From the NCBI GenBank assembly GCA_020348625.1, contig CP070752.1:136003-141947 (forward strand): a DNA stretch of 5,945 nucleotides, read 5' to 3'. Below are positions 1 through 5,697 of this stretch, in pieces. Numbering within the stretch: position 1 is the first letter of the stretch; each line of letters starts with the position of its first letter. Origin of the DNA: Deltaproteobacteria bacterium (lineage in GTDB: Bacteria; Desulfobacterota; DSM-4660; Desulfatiglandales; B25-G16). The translations under genes were made by a program, and so were the position numbers. Below the pieces are notes generated by a model. That model was not told the origin of the DNA, did not search any database, and saw nothing but the letters and a program-made list of their open reading frames with translations.

Positions 1-173
1 AGCAACTCGAAATAAGGATTCTCCAAGAGATGGACTATATTTCGTTTACTTCCGGTGTAAAAGTTGACCGCACAGAGTACATCATGGCCGTGTTTCAGCA
101 AGTGTTCGCAGAGATGAGAGCCGAGGAATCCGGCGCCGCCAGTAACAAGAACTCGCTTATGATTGTGACGCAT
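1..173 (-). CDS. UDP-glucuronate decarboxylase / NAD-dependent epimerase, N-terminal fragment
   Basis: This partial gene reads leftward off the window edge; 57 codons are visible. The translation begins [20 protein letters not shown], with the Rossmann dinucleotide-binding motif GGAGFLG at residues 12-18. It continues [14 protein letters not shown], then [21 protein letters not shown], which closely follows the N-terminus of bacterial UDP-glucuronate decarboxylases (UDP-xylose synthases). Those cytoplasmic extended short-chain dehydrogenases convert UDP-glucuronate to UDP-xylose for surface polysaccharides. The ATG at 173-171 is chosen because AAGGAG lies 8 nt upstream and the family starts just before the KRVLVTGG strand; an in-frame ATG at 218-216 has no ribosome binding site. 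Residue 36 is Val where the family normally has the NAD-binding Asp (VDNF). The catalytic Tyr-x3-Lys lies outside the window, so another extended-SDR sugar epimerase remains possible. Confidence 0.85.
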   Translation of the reverse strand, partial: MRHNHKRVLVTGGAGFLGSHLCEHLLKHGHDVLCAVNFYTGSKRNIVHLLENPYFEL

Positions 174-181
174 TGTAGGCG

Positions 182-187
182 CTCCTT
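182..187 (-). promoter_or_regulatory. Ribosome binding site of the epimerase gene
   Basis: On the minus strand AAGGAG lies 8 nt before the ATG at 173-171. It decides this start over the in-frame ATG 45 nt further upstream, which lacks a comparable site. Confidence 0.65.
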
Positions 188-523
188 CAGTTTTGAGTTT
201 GTCATTTGCAATTCTCATAACACATCAATTTTCGTGCCATTGAGAATGAAATGCGCTTTCTTGTGTATTTTTGGCACAACATGGACACGAGGGGATCATA
301 GTTAAAGCGTTTAGTAATGGTGCTGCCTCGGGGCGAAATTATGAGCACTGCGTGAATCCTTACTGTTTTCTTCCTAGTATTCCTTGTATAAATCGCAGTT
401 AAACAATCAGTATTCCAGTCAGATGGTTAAAATGAGAAACCGCGGTGATTTGGATAAGTTGCATTTTTAGGGCTCGGGTGCTAGATTATAGCGCGTTTTG
501 GATACATAAGTACAACAGAGAAA

Positions 524-562
524 ATGAAAAAAGCCCGTAACGCGAATCTGAATTTTTGGTAG
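524..562 (+). other. Possible 12-codon leader, or 5' part of the flippase gene cut by TAG
   Basis: ATG at 524 opens a short frame, MKKARNANLNFW, closed by TAG at 560-562. It is in the same reading frame as the flippase gene and ends 9 nt before that gene's TTG start. It could be a short leader peptide coupled to the downstream gene, the true start of the flippase gene interrupted by a nonsense codon, or chance. No strong ribosome binding site precedes it. The evidence is position and frame only. Confidence 0.2.
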
Positions 563-571
563 TTCAGGAAT

Positions 572-1663
572 TTGAAGAAAAGGTCGCTTATCCGCCCAAA
601 AGATTTGCTCAAAGCAGGATTCAATAGCAAAAATATGCTCGCAAGCGCCTTACGCCTCGTGGTGAGCATTGGTCTGGGCTATGGCCTGATTCATTTTACA
701 CTTAAATCTACAGGAGCCCACCTGTGGAACGATTTAGCAAAGGCCCAGAGCCCCTTACTGCTTCTCGCCTTATTTTTCTATGGTGTGATTCTTTGCTTAA
801 CCATGTACCGATGGAATATCTTGCTAAAGGTTCAGGGAGTGCGTTTACAGGCCTGGGACCTCATCAGGCTTACGATGATCGGCGTCTTTTTCAATCTGGC
901 GATCCCCGGAGCAGTGGGTGGAGATCTTCTGAAAATGGCGCTTGTAGCCAATAAAGCAAAGGAAAAGAAGGCGGAAGCCGTTCTGACCATCATGCTGGAC
1001 CGGGCACTCGGGCTCATTGGTCTTTTCATTGTGGCCAGCATAATGGTGCTCGTTTACCTGCCGTTTTTGCTTGACCTTAAGCAAGAATATCGTCTCCTTC
1101 AGATTGCAGCTCTTACGGTCGGTTTGGGTAGTTTAGGTGGCGTGTTTGTGATAATCTTGATCGAGTTACGCCAGACCATTACTCGATACCCCTTGATAGC
1201 GCGAATCATCGACTATGGCGCTGGAAAGTTACCGTCATCTGTAGTCTTGACCCTATCGAGGCTAGTGAATGCTTTAGAGCTCTATCGCCGGAATCGTGGT
1301 ACGATCGTATGCGGGATTGCGCTCTCTATTCTGGTGCATGCGTTCCTCGCTATAGATTTGTTTTTCGTCGGGGCCGGTGTTGGGGAAGATATTCTGGGGC
1401 TGGGGAATTATTTCCTGGCAATGCCGGTCGCTACGGCAGTTGCGGCCATACCAGTAACTCCGGCTGGCATTGGCGCCCGTGATGCCATGATTGCCATATT
1501 TCTCAGCGCCATGAAAGCTCGGGCAGGAAAGTCTGGAGTTATCGCGGTCACCATGACGCTGATCATTGTATTCTGGGGGCTAATTGGAGGTGTGATCTTT
1601 TGCTTTTCAAAGAGTCCCAGGACAAAGATGAGAATGAAGGCCGCACCGGATCCAAGTCCATGA
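572..1663 (+). CDS. Flippase-like polytopic membrane protein, LPG_synthase_TM / UPF0104 (YbhN) family
   Basis: This 363-residue integral membrane protein has about eight hydrophobic segments, roughly at 26-45, 61-78, 98-114, 145-167, 177-198, 244-267, 280-297 and 323-344. Family signatures are YRWNILL at 79-85, FFNLAIPGAVGGDLLK at 106-121, MLDRALGL at 141-148 and PVTPAGIGARDA at 294-305. These match the lysylphosphatidylglycerol-synthase membrane domain (TIGR00374 flippase-like family), without the soluble aminoacyl-transfer domain of MprF. Members are thought to move lipids or lipid-linked sugars across the inner membrane, but the substrate cannot be read here. The TTG start at 572 is uncertain: the only purine-rich site (AGGAA, 566-570) is 1 nt away, and TAG at 560-562 blocks upstream extension. 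Met22 (635-637) is an alternative that keeps all membrane segments. The stop overlaps the archease start. Confidence 0.85.
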   Translation: MKKRSLIRPKDLLKAGFNSKNMLASALRLVVSIGLGYGLIHFTLKSTGAHLWNDLAKAQSPLLLLALFFYGVILCLTMYRWNILLKVQGVRLQAWDLIRLTMIGVFFNLAIPGAVGGDLLKMALVANKAKEKKAEAVLTIMLDRALGLIGLFIVASIMVLVYLPFLLDLKQEYRLLQIAALTVGLGSLGGVFVIILIELRQTITRYPLIARIIDYGAGKLPSSVVLTLSRLVNALELYRRNRGTIVCGIALSILVHAFLAIDLFFVGAGVGEDILGLGNYFLAMPVATAVAAIPVTPAGIGARDAMIAIFLSAMKARAGKSGVIAVTMTLIIVFWGLIGGVIFCFSKSPRTKMRMKAAPDPSP

Positions 1664-2088
1664 ACGCCAATCCCCTTAATTATGAAATCATCGACCATAC
1701 TGCAGACCTCGGGATAGTTGTTAAAGGCGGCAACGTCAAGGAACTGTTTGTCAATGCTGCCAATGCCATGACCGATCTTATGGTCAAGGCGGATACTAGC
1801 GAGAAGGGGATAAAAAGAAAGCTGATAGTTGAAGGCGAAGACTTACCAGATCTTATGGTGAGATGGCTCAGCGAGATTCTTTATCTCTTTAGTGGTGAAC
1901 ACATACTGGTGAGTGCAATGGAGATTGGTTCAATCAATCCAACCCGATTGCACTCTATACTTAGTGTGGTATCTTTAGAGAAAAGCCGTCATGAAATCCT
2001 TAGGGAGATAAAGGGCGTTACGTATCATCAGATAGCGGTTGAGGAAACGGGTGACGGATGGGAGGCACGGGTGATTTTCGACATTTAG
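1660..2088 (+). CDS. Archease, activator of RNA ligase RtcB
   Basis: This 142-residue protein matches the usual archease length of about 140. It has the N-terminal DHTADLGI motif at 12-19, the helix LPDLMVRWLSEILYLF at 62-77, the late motif EIKGVTYHQIAV at 116-127 and a C-terminal Asp at 141. The N-terminal Asp residues and the C-terminal Asp correspond to the metal-binding acidic residues of the family. Archease accelerates guanylylation of RtcB and allows multiple turnovers in tRNA and RNA ligation, in the cytoplasm. The ATG at 1660 is chosen because the homologous region starts just after it; a longer frame from 1600 only adds sequence overlapping the flippase gene. ATGA at 1660-1663 overlaps the flippase stop, which implies translational coupling. 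rtcB follows 94 nt downstream, the classic partner arrangement. Confidence 0.93.
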   Translation: MNANPLNYEIIDHTADLGIVVKGGNVKELFVNAANAMTDLMVKADTSEKGIKRKLIVEGEDLPDLMVRWLSEILYLFSGEHILVSAMEIGSINPTRLHSILSVVSLEKSRHEILREIKGVTYHQIAVEETGDGWEARVIFDI

Positions 2089-2100
2089 CATACTCCATGA

Positions 2101-2133
2101 TTTGGGAATTGTGGATTGAGGGATTAAGGAATT
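2101..2133 (+). repeat. Degenerate purine-rich 7-8 nt tandem repeat upstream of rtcB
   Basis: Four successive units end in ATT: GGGAATT (2104-2110), GTGGATT (2111-2117), GAGGGATT (2118-2125) and AAGGAATT (2126-2133). The pattern is imperfect and short, so it may be a decayed microsatellite or a chance purine run. It overlaps the candidate rtcB promoter. Confidence 0.35.
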
Positions 2134-2138
2134 ATAAT
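2109..2138 (+). promoter_or_regulatory. Candidate sigma70-type promoter for rtcB
   Basis: A perfect -10 box TATAAT lies at 2133-2138, with a poor -35 candidate TTGTGG at 2109-2114 and 18 bp between them. The predicted start near 2145 gives a leader of about 38 nt. It would let rtcB be transcribed separately from the flippase-archease pair. I see no sigma54 -24/-12 element, the type used by RtcR-controlled rtcBA operons. Confidence 0.4.
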
Positions 2139-2182
2139 AGCTTTATAGAGTTATAACTTTAGGCACTTCTAGTCAATAAGTA

Positions 2183-3622
2183 ATGGGAGTCAAGATAAAA
2201 CAGATAGATGAATGGCGTTACCTCATACCCAAATCAGGAAAGATGAGGGTGCCGGGACTAGTCTTTTCCAGTGCTCAGTTAATGCCGACCATAAAAGAAG
2301 AGCAAAGCCTCCTTCAGGTGGTCAATGTGGCTACGTTGCCGGGTATTGTCAACTATTCCCTCGCGATGCCGGATATACACTGGGGATACGGGTTTCCGAT
2401 AGGGGGTGTAGCAGCCTTTCGCACGGAGGACGGTATTGTATCGCCGGGAGGAGTCGGCTACGACATAAACTGCGGGGTTCGGCTCCTGACCACTGCCCTG
2501 ATGGCAAGTGAGATCAGGCCACGGATCAAAGATCTCGTTGGAGCGCTCTTTAAGAACATCCCGACAGGTGTTGGCTCCAGGGGGAAGATACGCCTTTCGA
2601 CAAAGGAAGAGAAAAAGGTTGCCGTGCAGGGCTCGTCCTGGGCCGTCAAAAAGGGCCTGGGCACCAACGAGGATTTGGCCAGAACCGAGGATCAAGGTGT
2701 TATCAGAGGGGCCGACCCGGAGACGGTGAGCGAACGGGCATACAAAAGGGGGCACGATGAACTGGGGACCCTCGGTTCCGGCAACCATTTCCTGGAGATT
2801 CAGACAGTCGAAGAGATCTACGACCATGAAATAGCGAATGTCTTTAACCTTTTTGAGGGTCAGCTTACGGTGCTCATTCACTCGGGCTCGAGGGGTTTTG
2901 GCCACCAGATCTGCGATGACTTTCTAAAGGAGATGGGAACTCGCGTAAGGGAGTCGGGATTTGATCTGCCGGACAGACAGCTGGCGTGTGCTTACATCAA
3001 CTCTGAGATAGGGCAGAGATATCTTTCCTCTATGGCATGTGCAGCCAACTATGCGTGGGCAAACCGGCAGATCATTATGCACTGGACCAGGGAGACCTTT
3101 GAAAAGATCTTGGAGATCAGCCCACGTGAGTTGAGGATGGAGCTGCTTTACGATGTCTGTCATAACATCGCCAAGATAGAGAAACACGCAGTGGATAAGA
3201 AGGACATTACCCTCTGTGTTCATCGCAAAGGGGCCACCCGATCGCTCCCGCCTGGCCATCCAAATGTCCCCGAGATATACAGAACCGTTGGGCAACCAGT
3301 ATTAATACCTGGTGACATGGGAACTCACTCCTATGTAATGGCTGGCAGCCAGCAGGCACTGGTTGAGACCTTTGGTTCCACCTGTCACGGGGCCGGGAGG
3401 GTGTTAAGCAGAAAACAGGCTATAAAGACGGCAAGGGGAAGGGCCATCAATCGGGAGCTTGAGGACAAGGGCATCTGCGTTCAATCAAGGGGGAAGACCA
3501 CTCTGATGGAGGAGATGCCTGAGGCCTATAAGGATATCTCCCTTGTAGTTGAGGCCGTCCACATGGCGGGACTGGCAAAAAAGGTGGCGAAGCTAAGGCC
3601 TCTCGGCGTCATAAAGGGTTAG
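2183..3622 (+). CDS. rtcB: RNA-splicing ligase RtcB (GTP-dependent, 3'-phosphate/5'-OH)
   Basis: This full-length 479-residue protein is the size of archaeal RtcB. RtcB joins RNA 3'-phosphate or 2',3'-cyclic phosphate ends to 5'-OH ends, using GTP and Mn2+, in tRNA splicing or RNA repair. The expected active-site residues are visible: Asp94 and Cys97 in GYDINCGVRLL, Asn201-His202 in LGSGNHFLEI, His233 in IHSGSRG, His327 in YDVCHNIAK, and His402 in CHGAGR, the residue that carries GMP in characterised enzymes. The N-terminal LPGIVNYSLAMPDIHWGYGFPIGG block (52-75) is also typical. The ATG at 2183 gives the normal N-terminus, although no strong ribosome binding site precedes it. Archease lies 94 nt upstream. 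No rtcA cyclase or rtcR regulator is present in the window. The stop codon overlaps that of the convergent DUF368 gene. Confidence 0.97.
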   Translation: MGVKIKQIDEWRYLIPKSGKMRVPGLVFSSAQLMPTIKEEQSLLQVVNVATLPGIVNYSLAMPDIHWGYGFPIGGVAAFRTEDGIVSPGGVGYDINCGVRLLTTALMASEIRPRIKDLVGALFKNIPTGVGSRGKIRLSTKEEKKVAVQGSSWAVKKGLGTNEDLARTEDQGVIRGADPETVSERAYKRGHDELGTLGSGNHFLEIQTVEEIYDHEIANVFNLFEGQLTVLIHSGSRGFGHQICDDFLKEMGTRVRESGFDLPDRQLACAYINSEIGQRYLSSMACAANYAWANRQIIMHWTRETFEKILEISPRELRMELLYDVCHNIAKIEKHAVDKKDITLCVHRKGATRSLPPGHPNVPEIYRTVGQPVLIPGDMGTHSYVMAGSQQALVETFGSTCHGAGRVLSRKQAIKTARGRAINRELEDKGICVQSRGKTTLMEEMPEAYKDISLVVEAVHMAGLAKKVAKLRPLGVIKG

Positions 3623-4536
3623 TTCTTCTTGAGCTCCCAATAGTGCAAACCGATCACAACAAGAAATCCGAGAAACACAAAGAGAAGGGCTAGGATAACC
3701 TCTCCGTCCAGCTGCGGCGGAACAACATTTATCTGTAAACCAGGCACTTCTTTACCGGTACTGTCGATAAAGGTGGTCACGGTTTCCTTCCAGGGCCAAA
3801 TTCTTCTCAAGGACCCCAACATTAGACCTATGAGGACAGCCATGGTCAGATCATGGTATCTTTTCAAAAGCCAGCTGAGAACCCTCACAAAACTTATAAG
3901 CCCAACCGTTGCGCCGAGGGTCAATATGAAGAGCGTGCCAATATCTCTATTATTCACGGCCTCGAGCGTGAAGTGATATTTCCCCAAGAGCACCAGGATG
4001 TAGGCACCGGATATTCCCGGTAGTATCATTGCGCAGATGGCCAGAAAACCGCACAGAAAGAGAAACCAAGAGGCCTCTGGTGTGGCCACAGGTATCATAC
4101 CGAAAAGAAAATAGGCACCAACACCTCCCAGTCCAATTGCAATGAAAGTGGATATTCTCCATGCTTTCACGACCCTGCTTAGGGAAAAGACAGAGGACAG
4201 AATTAATCCAAAGAAGAACGACCAGACCATAATGGGATAGGTAAAGAGGAGCCAACTGAGGAGTTGGGCTAAGGAGAGTGTTGCAGCCAGGACTCCTACG
4301 GCAACGGGCAGGAGAAACGGCCAGGCTAATGAGGAGATGGCCTCCTTGATTTTCAACATAACAAAGAGCCTGAGAAATCGAAGATTGAGGGAACGTATAG
4401 CTTGTATCAGTTCTTCGTATATGCCGAGGATGAGGGCCATCGTACCCCCTGAAACACCGGGCACCACATTGGCCGCACCCATGAAGAACCCCTTAATGGC
4501 GAGAATGAGATAGCTTGTACGAGATTGTAACGGCAT
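3619..4536 (-). CDS. DUF368 family membrane protein, PopT-type undecaprenyl-phosphate translocase
   Basis: This 305-residue polytopic inner-membrane protein carries the DUF368 (PF04018) signatures: MGAANVVPGVSGGTMALILG at 19-38, a second related motif ILPGISGAYILVLLGKY at 171-187, and GLMLGSLRRIWPWK at 237-250. The paired PGVSGGT and PGISGAY motifs indicate an internal duplication with two re-entrant-type elements. Published work on DUF368 proteins assigns them a role in returning undecaprenyl phosphate from the outer to the cytoplasmic face of the membrane; the exact substrate here is inferred. The ATG at 4536-4534 keeps the first hydrophobic segment intact, but its ribosome binding site is weak. 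Met19 (4482-4480) has AAGGGG upstream yet would cut into the first segment. The uppP gene lies 125 nt upstream on the same strand, which supports a lipid-carrier recycling role. The 3' end overlaps rtcB by 4 nt. Confidence 0.9.
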   Translation of the reverse strand: MPLQSRTSYLILAIKGFFMGAANVVPGVSGGTMALILGIYEELIQAIRSLNLRFLRLFVMLKIKEAISSLAWPFLLPVAVGVLAATLSLAQLLSWLLFTYPIMVWSFFFGLILSSVFSLSRVVKAWRISTFIAIGLGGVGAYFLFGMIPVATPEASWFLFLCGFLAICAMILPGISGAYILVLLGKYHFTLEAVNNRDIGTLFILTLGATVGLISFVRVLSWLLKRYHDLTMAVLIGLMLGSLRRIWPWKETVTTFIDSTGKEVPGLQINVVPPQLDGEVILALLFVFLGFLVVIGLHYWELKKN

Positions 4537-4552
4537 GTTCAGCGCTGCTTAT

Positions 4553-4558
4553 ATTATA
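4553..4558 (-). promoter_or_regulatory. Candidate -10 box upstream of the DUF368 gene
   Basis: The minus strand carries a perfect TATAAT at 4558-4553, 16 nt before the ATG at 4536. No convincing -35 is found at 16-18 bp. If used, the transcript would begin about 10 nt before the ATG, leaving no room for a normal leader; this would fit the missing ribosome binding site. Chance in AT-rich sequence is also possible. Confidence 0.25.
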
Positions 4559-4634
4559 GTGAAGGTAGTATTCTAGCCTTTTCCAGCTCTTTTTAAGGAA
4601 TCGCGACACCCCTTCTTTCGTTCTGAGCTACCCA

Positions 4635-4659
4635 GCTGGCCCGCCTGAGGCGGGCTGGT
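4635..4659. repeat. GC-rich palindrome just downstream of uppP
   Basis: GCCCGCC (4639-4645) and GGCGGGC (4649-4655) form a perfect 7-bp stem around a TGA loop. The stem can be extended outward by C-G and G-U pairs to 4635/4659. It starts 2-3 nt after the uppP stop codon. No run of T follows on either strand, so it is not a standard intrinsic terminator. A REP-like dispersed palindrome, or an mRNA 3'-end stabilising hairpin, fits better. Confidence 0.6.
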
Positions 4660-4661
4660 CT

Positions 4662-5513
4662 TCATTTGATAAATAGAGCGACTACACCCGCCAAAAAACA
4701 ATACGGTAAAAAGTAATGGAGCTTGCCCTTTCTTACATAGTTCATGGTTATCTTCAGCGCTATGAGCCCTGTCACAAAGGATATCAAGATTCCGGTCACA
4801 AAGGGAGCGTAGCCTATTTCACCTAGTTCAGTCATATCAAATTGCATGACTAAGGCCCCTATAATAGCAGGGATAGAAATGAGAAAGGAAAAGCGGCCTG
4901 CCAATTCCCGGTCGAGACCGCACAGAAGACCACAAACAATCGTAATACCGGACCGACTAATACCTGGGGTTATAGCTGCTCCCTGTGCCAGCCCAACCGC
5001 TAACGACGTAACCAACCCAATGCTTTTTTTCTTTATCGTCCTGTCGGGAATGAGCCGGCTCACTCCGAGGATAGTGCCCGTAACCATGAGCATGATGCCA
5101 ACTACGAGGGTTGATCCGAACATCTGGTGAAACAGCTGCCTAAAGGCTATTCCGATGAGTGCCGTGGGAATGACACTCAATAGAACCCAAAAGGTCAGGT
5201 TTGCATAAGGAAGTTGATGTGCTTTATCGACCTGCCCGTTCATGCCTTTTGGCGGTACGGCGGCAGGTTTTCTTTTCCACAGGAGGTCTCCAAGAAATGC
5301 CCCGCACTCGCCAACCATTGCCCTGATGTCGCTCCAGAAGAATATGAAAATGGCCAGTAGTGTACCGATATGGAGCGATATGTCCAGCAGCAACTCTGGG
5401 TCCTTCAACCCGAAGAGGTGCTGAAAGATAACCAAATGACCGGAACTGCTGATGGGTAAAAACTCCGTGAGTCCCTGGATAATGCCCAGGAAAACGGTGT
5501 GTTCAATATTCAT
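4662..5513 (-). CDS. uppP: Undecaprenyl-diphosphatase UppP (BacA family)
   Basis: This 283-residue polytopic membrane enzyme removes one phosphate from undecaprenyl pyrophosphate at the outer face of the inner membrane. It regenerates undecaprenyl phosphate for peptidoglycan and polysaccharide synthesis, and its overexpression gives bacitracin resistance in characterised bacteria. Signatures are GIIQGLTEFLPISSSGH at 10-26 (Glu17, Ser22-24, His26), LDISLHIGTLLA at 43-54, and the second motif ITPGISRSG at 181-189 with the catalytic Arg187. The length is normal for the family. Residues about 80-102 form a long hydrophilic loop (KRKPAAVPPKGMNGQVDKAH). The ATG at 5513-5511 is chosen because the family starts there and AAGGAG lies 12 nt upstream; an upstream in-frame TTG at 5561 has no binding site. 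The DUF368 gene follows on the same strand. Confidence 0.96.
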   Translation of the reverse strand: MNIEHTVFLGIIQGLTEFLPISSSGHLVIFQHLFGLKDPELLLDISLHIGTLLAIFIFFWSDIRAMVGECGAFLGDLLWKRKPAAVPPKGMNGQVDKAHQLPYANLTFWVLLSVIPTALIGIAFRQLFHQMFGSTLVVGIMLMVTGTILGVSRLIPDRTIKKKSIGLVTSLAVGLAQGAAITPGISRSGITIVCGLLCGLDRELAGRFSFLISIPAIIGALVMQFDMTELGEIGYAPFVTGILISFVTGLIALKITMNYVRKGKLHYFLPYCFLAGVVALFIK

Positions 5514-5525
5514 GAAAGACCCAAA

Positions 5526-5531
5526 CTCCTT
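5526..5531 (-). promoter_or_regulatory. Ribosome binding site of uppP
   Basis: AAGGAG on the minus strand lies 12 nt before the ATG at 5513. The spacing is long but usable, and this is the only purine-rich site for any in-frame start. It supports the shorter 283-residue product. Confidence 0.5.
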
Positions 5532-5549
5532 GGTAGGAAGTATTGCTTT

Positions 5550-5579
5550 TCTATACTGCAATCAAAGGAGGAAAAGCAA
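5550..5579 (-). promoter_or_regulatory. Weak candidate promoter for uppP
   Basis: On the minus strand TTGCTT (5579-5574) and TATAGA (5555-5550) are separated by 18 bp. They match consensus at 3 and 4 of 6 positions. The predicted transcript would start near 5543 and include the AAGGAG site. Confidence 0.25.
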
Positions 5580-5609
5580 ACACTAATCTCTTCGAATGAG
5601 TCAATATTA

Positions 5610-5638
5610 TAGACAAGTTATCGTTGTTTTGGTATCAA
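5610..5638 (+). promoter_or_regulatory. Candidate sigma70-type promoter for the aldolase gene
   Basis: TAGACA (5610-5615, 5 of 6 matches to the -35 consensus) and TATCAA (5633-5638, 4 of 6 matches to -10) are 17 bp apart. The predicted start near 5645 gives a leader of about 53 nt that begins with the hairpin at 5643-5660. Confidence 0.4.
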
Positions 5639-5642
5639 ACTT

Positions 5643-5664
5643 AAGAGGGCAAGCCCTTTTGTTT
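5643..5664 (+). terminator. Small hairpin with T-run in the aldolase leader
   Basis: AAGAGGG pairs with CCCTTTT around a CAAG loop (5643-5660, one G-U pair), and TTTTGTTT runs through 5657-5664. It resembles a weak intrinsic terminator on the plus strand. No plus-strand gene ends upstream in this gap, so it would act on read-through, as an attenuator, or as a 5'-end stabilising stem. Confidence 0.4.
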
Positions 5665-5683
5665 AAGAGAGAAAATGAGCTAG

Positions 5684-5691
5684 AAAGGAGG
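5684..5691 (+). promoter_or_regulatory. Ribosome binding site of the aldolase gene
   Basis: AAAGGAGG is a near-perfect Shine-Dalgarno sequence 6 nt before the ATG at 5698. It is the strongest site in the window, consistent with an abundant central-metabolism enzyme. Confidence 0.8.
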
Positions 5692-5697
5692 TTTACC

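Larger units (their letters stand above)
174..571. other. Divergent intergenic region of about 400 bp
   Basis: This stretch separates the leftward epimerase gene from the rightward flippase gene, so it should hold promoters for both. An open frame on the plus strand at 30-305 is the antisense shadow of the epimerase extended into AT-rich sequence and is not supported. I see no tRNA, long repeat or recognisable riboswitch. A weak plus-strand promoter candidate is TTGCAT (459-464) with TAGATT (482-487) at 17 bp spacing; neither box is close to consensus. A small nested inverted repeat (GTGCT at 320-324 with AGCAC at 344-348) is probably not significant. Confidence 0.5.

Noticed and set aside
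272..287. TGGCAC resembling a sigma54 -24 element in the left intergenic region
   Set aside because: No GC at the -12 position (AC is found), and no nearby gene start fits.
30..305. 91-codon plus-strand open frame at the left edge
   Set aside because: It is antisense to the well-supported epimerase start at 173-1, extends into AT-rich noncoding sequence, and has no recognisable domain.
1600..1659. 20-residue N-terminal extension of archease
   Set aside because: It overlaps the C-terminal codons of the flippase gene, and the archease family begins just before the DHTAD motif, matching the ATG at 1660.
2161..2176. Possible sigma54 promoter (AGGCAC) before rtcB
   Set aside because: The GG of the -24 element is not followed by GC at the required spacing; CA is found instead, so an RtcR/sigma54 arrangement is not supported.
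2279..2905. 208-codon minus-strand open frame within rtcB
   Set aside because: It lies wholly antisense to rtcB, whose frame carries all catalytic motifs; the translated product resembles no family I know.
4600..4640. Minus-strand GGGTAGCTCAG-like run recalling a tRNA D-arm
   Set aside because: No acceptor stem, anticodon arm or TTCGA-type T-arm can be built around it.
4662..5561. Longer uppP starting at TTG 5561
   Set aside because: The 16 extra residues precede the normal family start and have no ribosome binding site, whereas AAGGAG serves the ATG at 5513.
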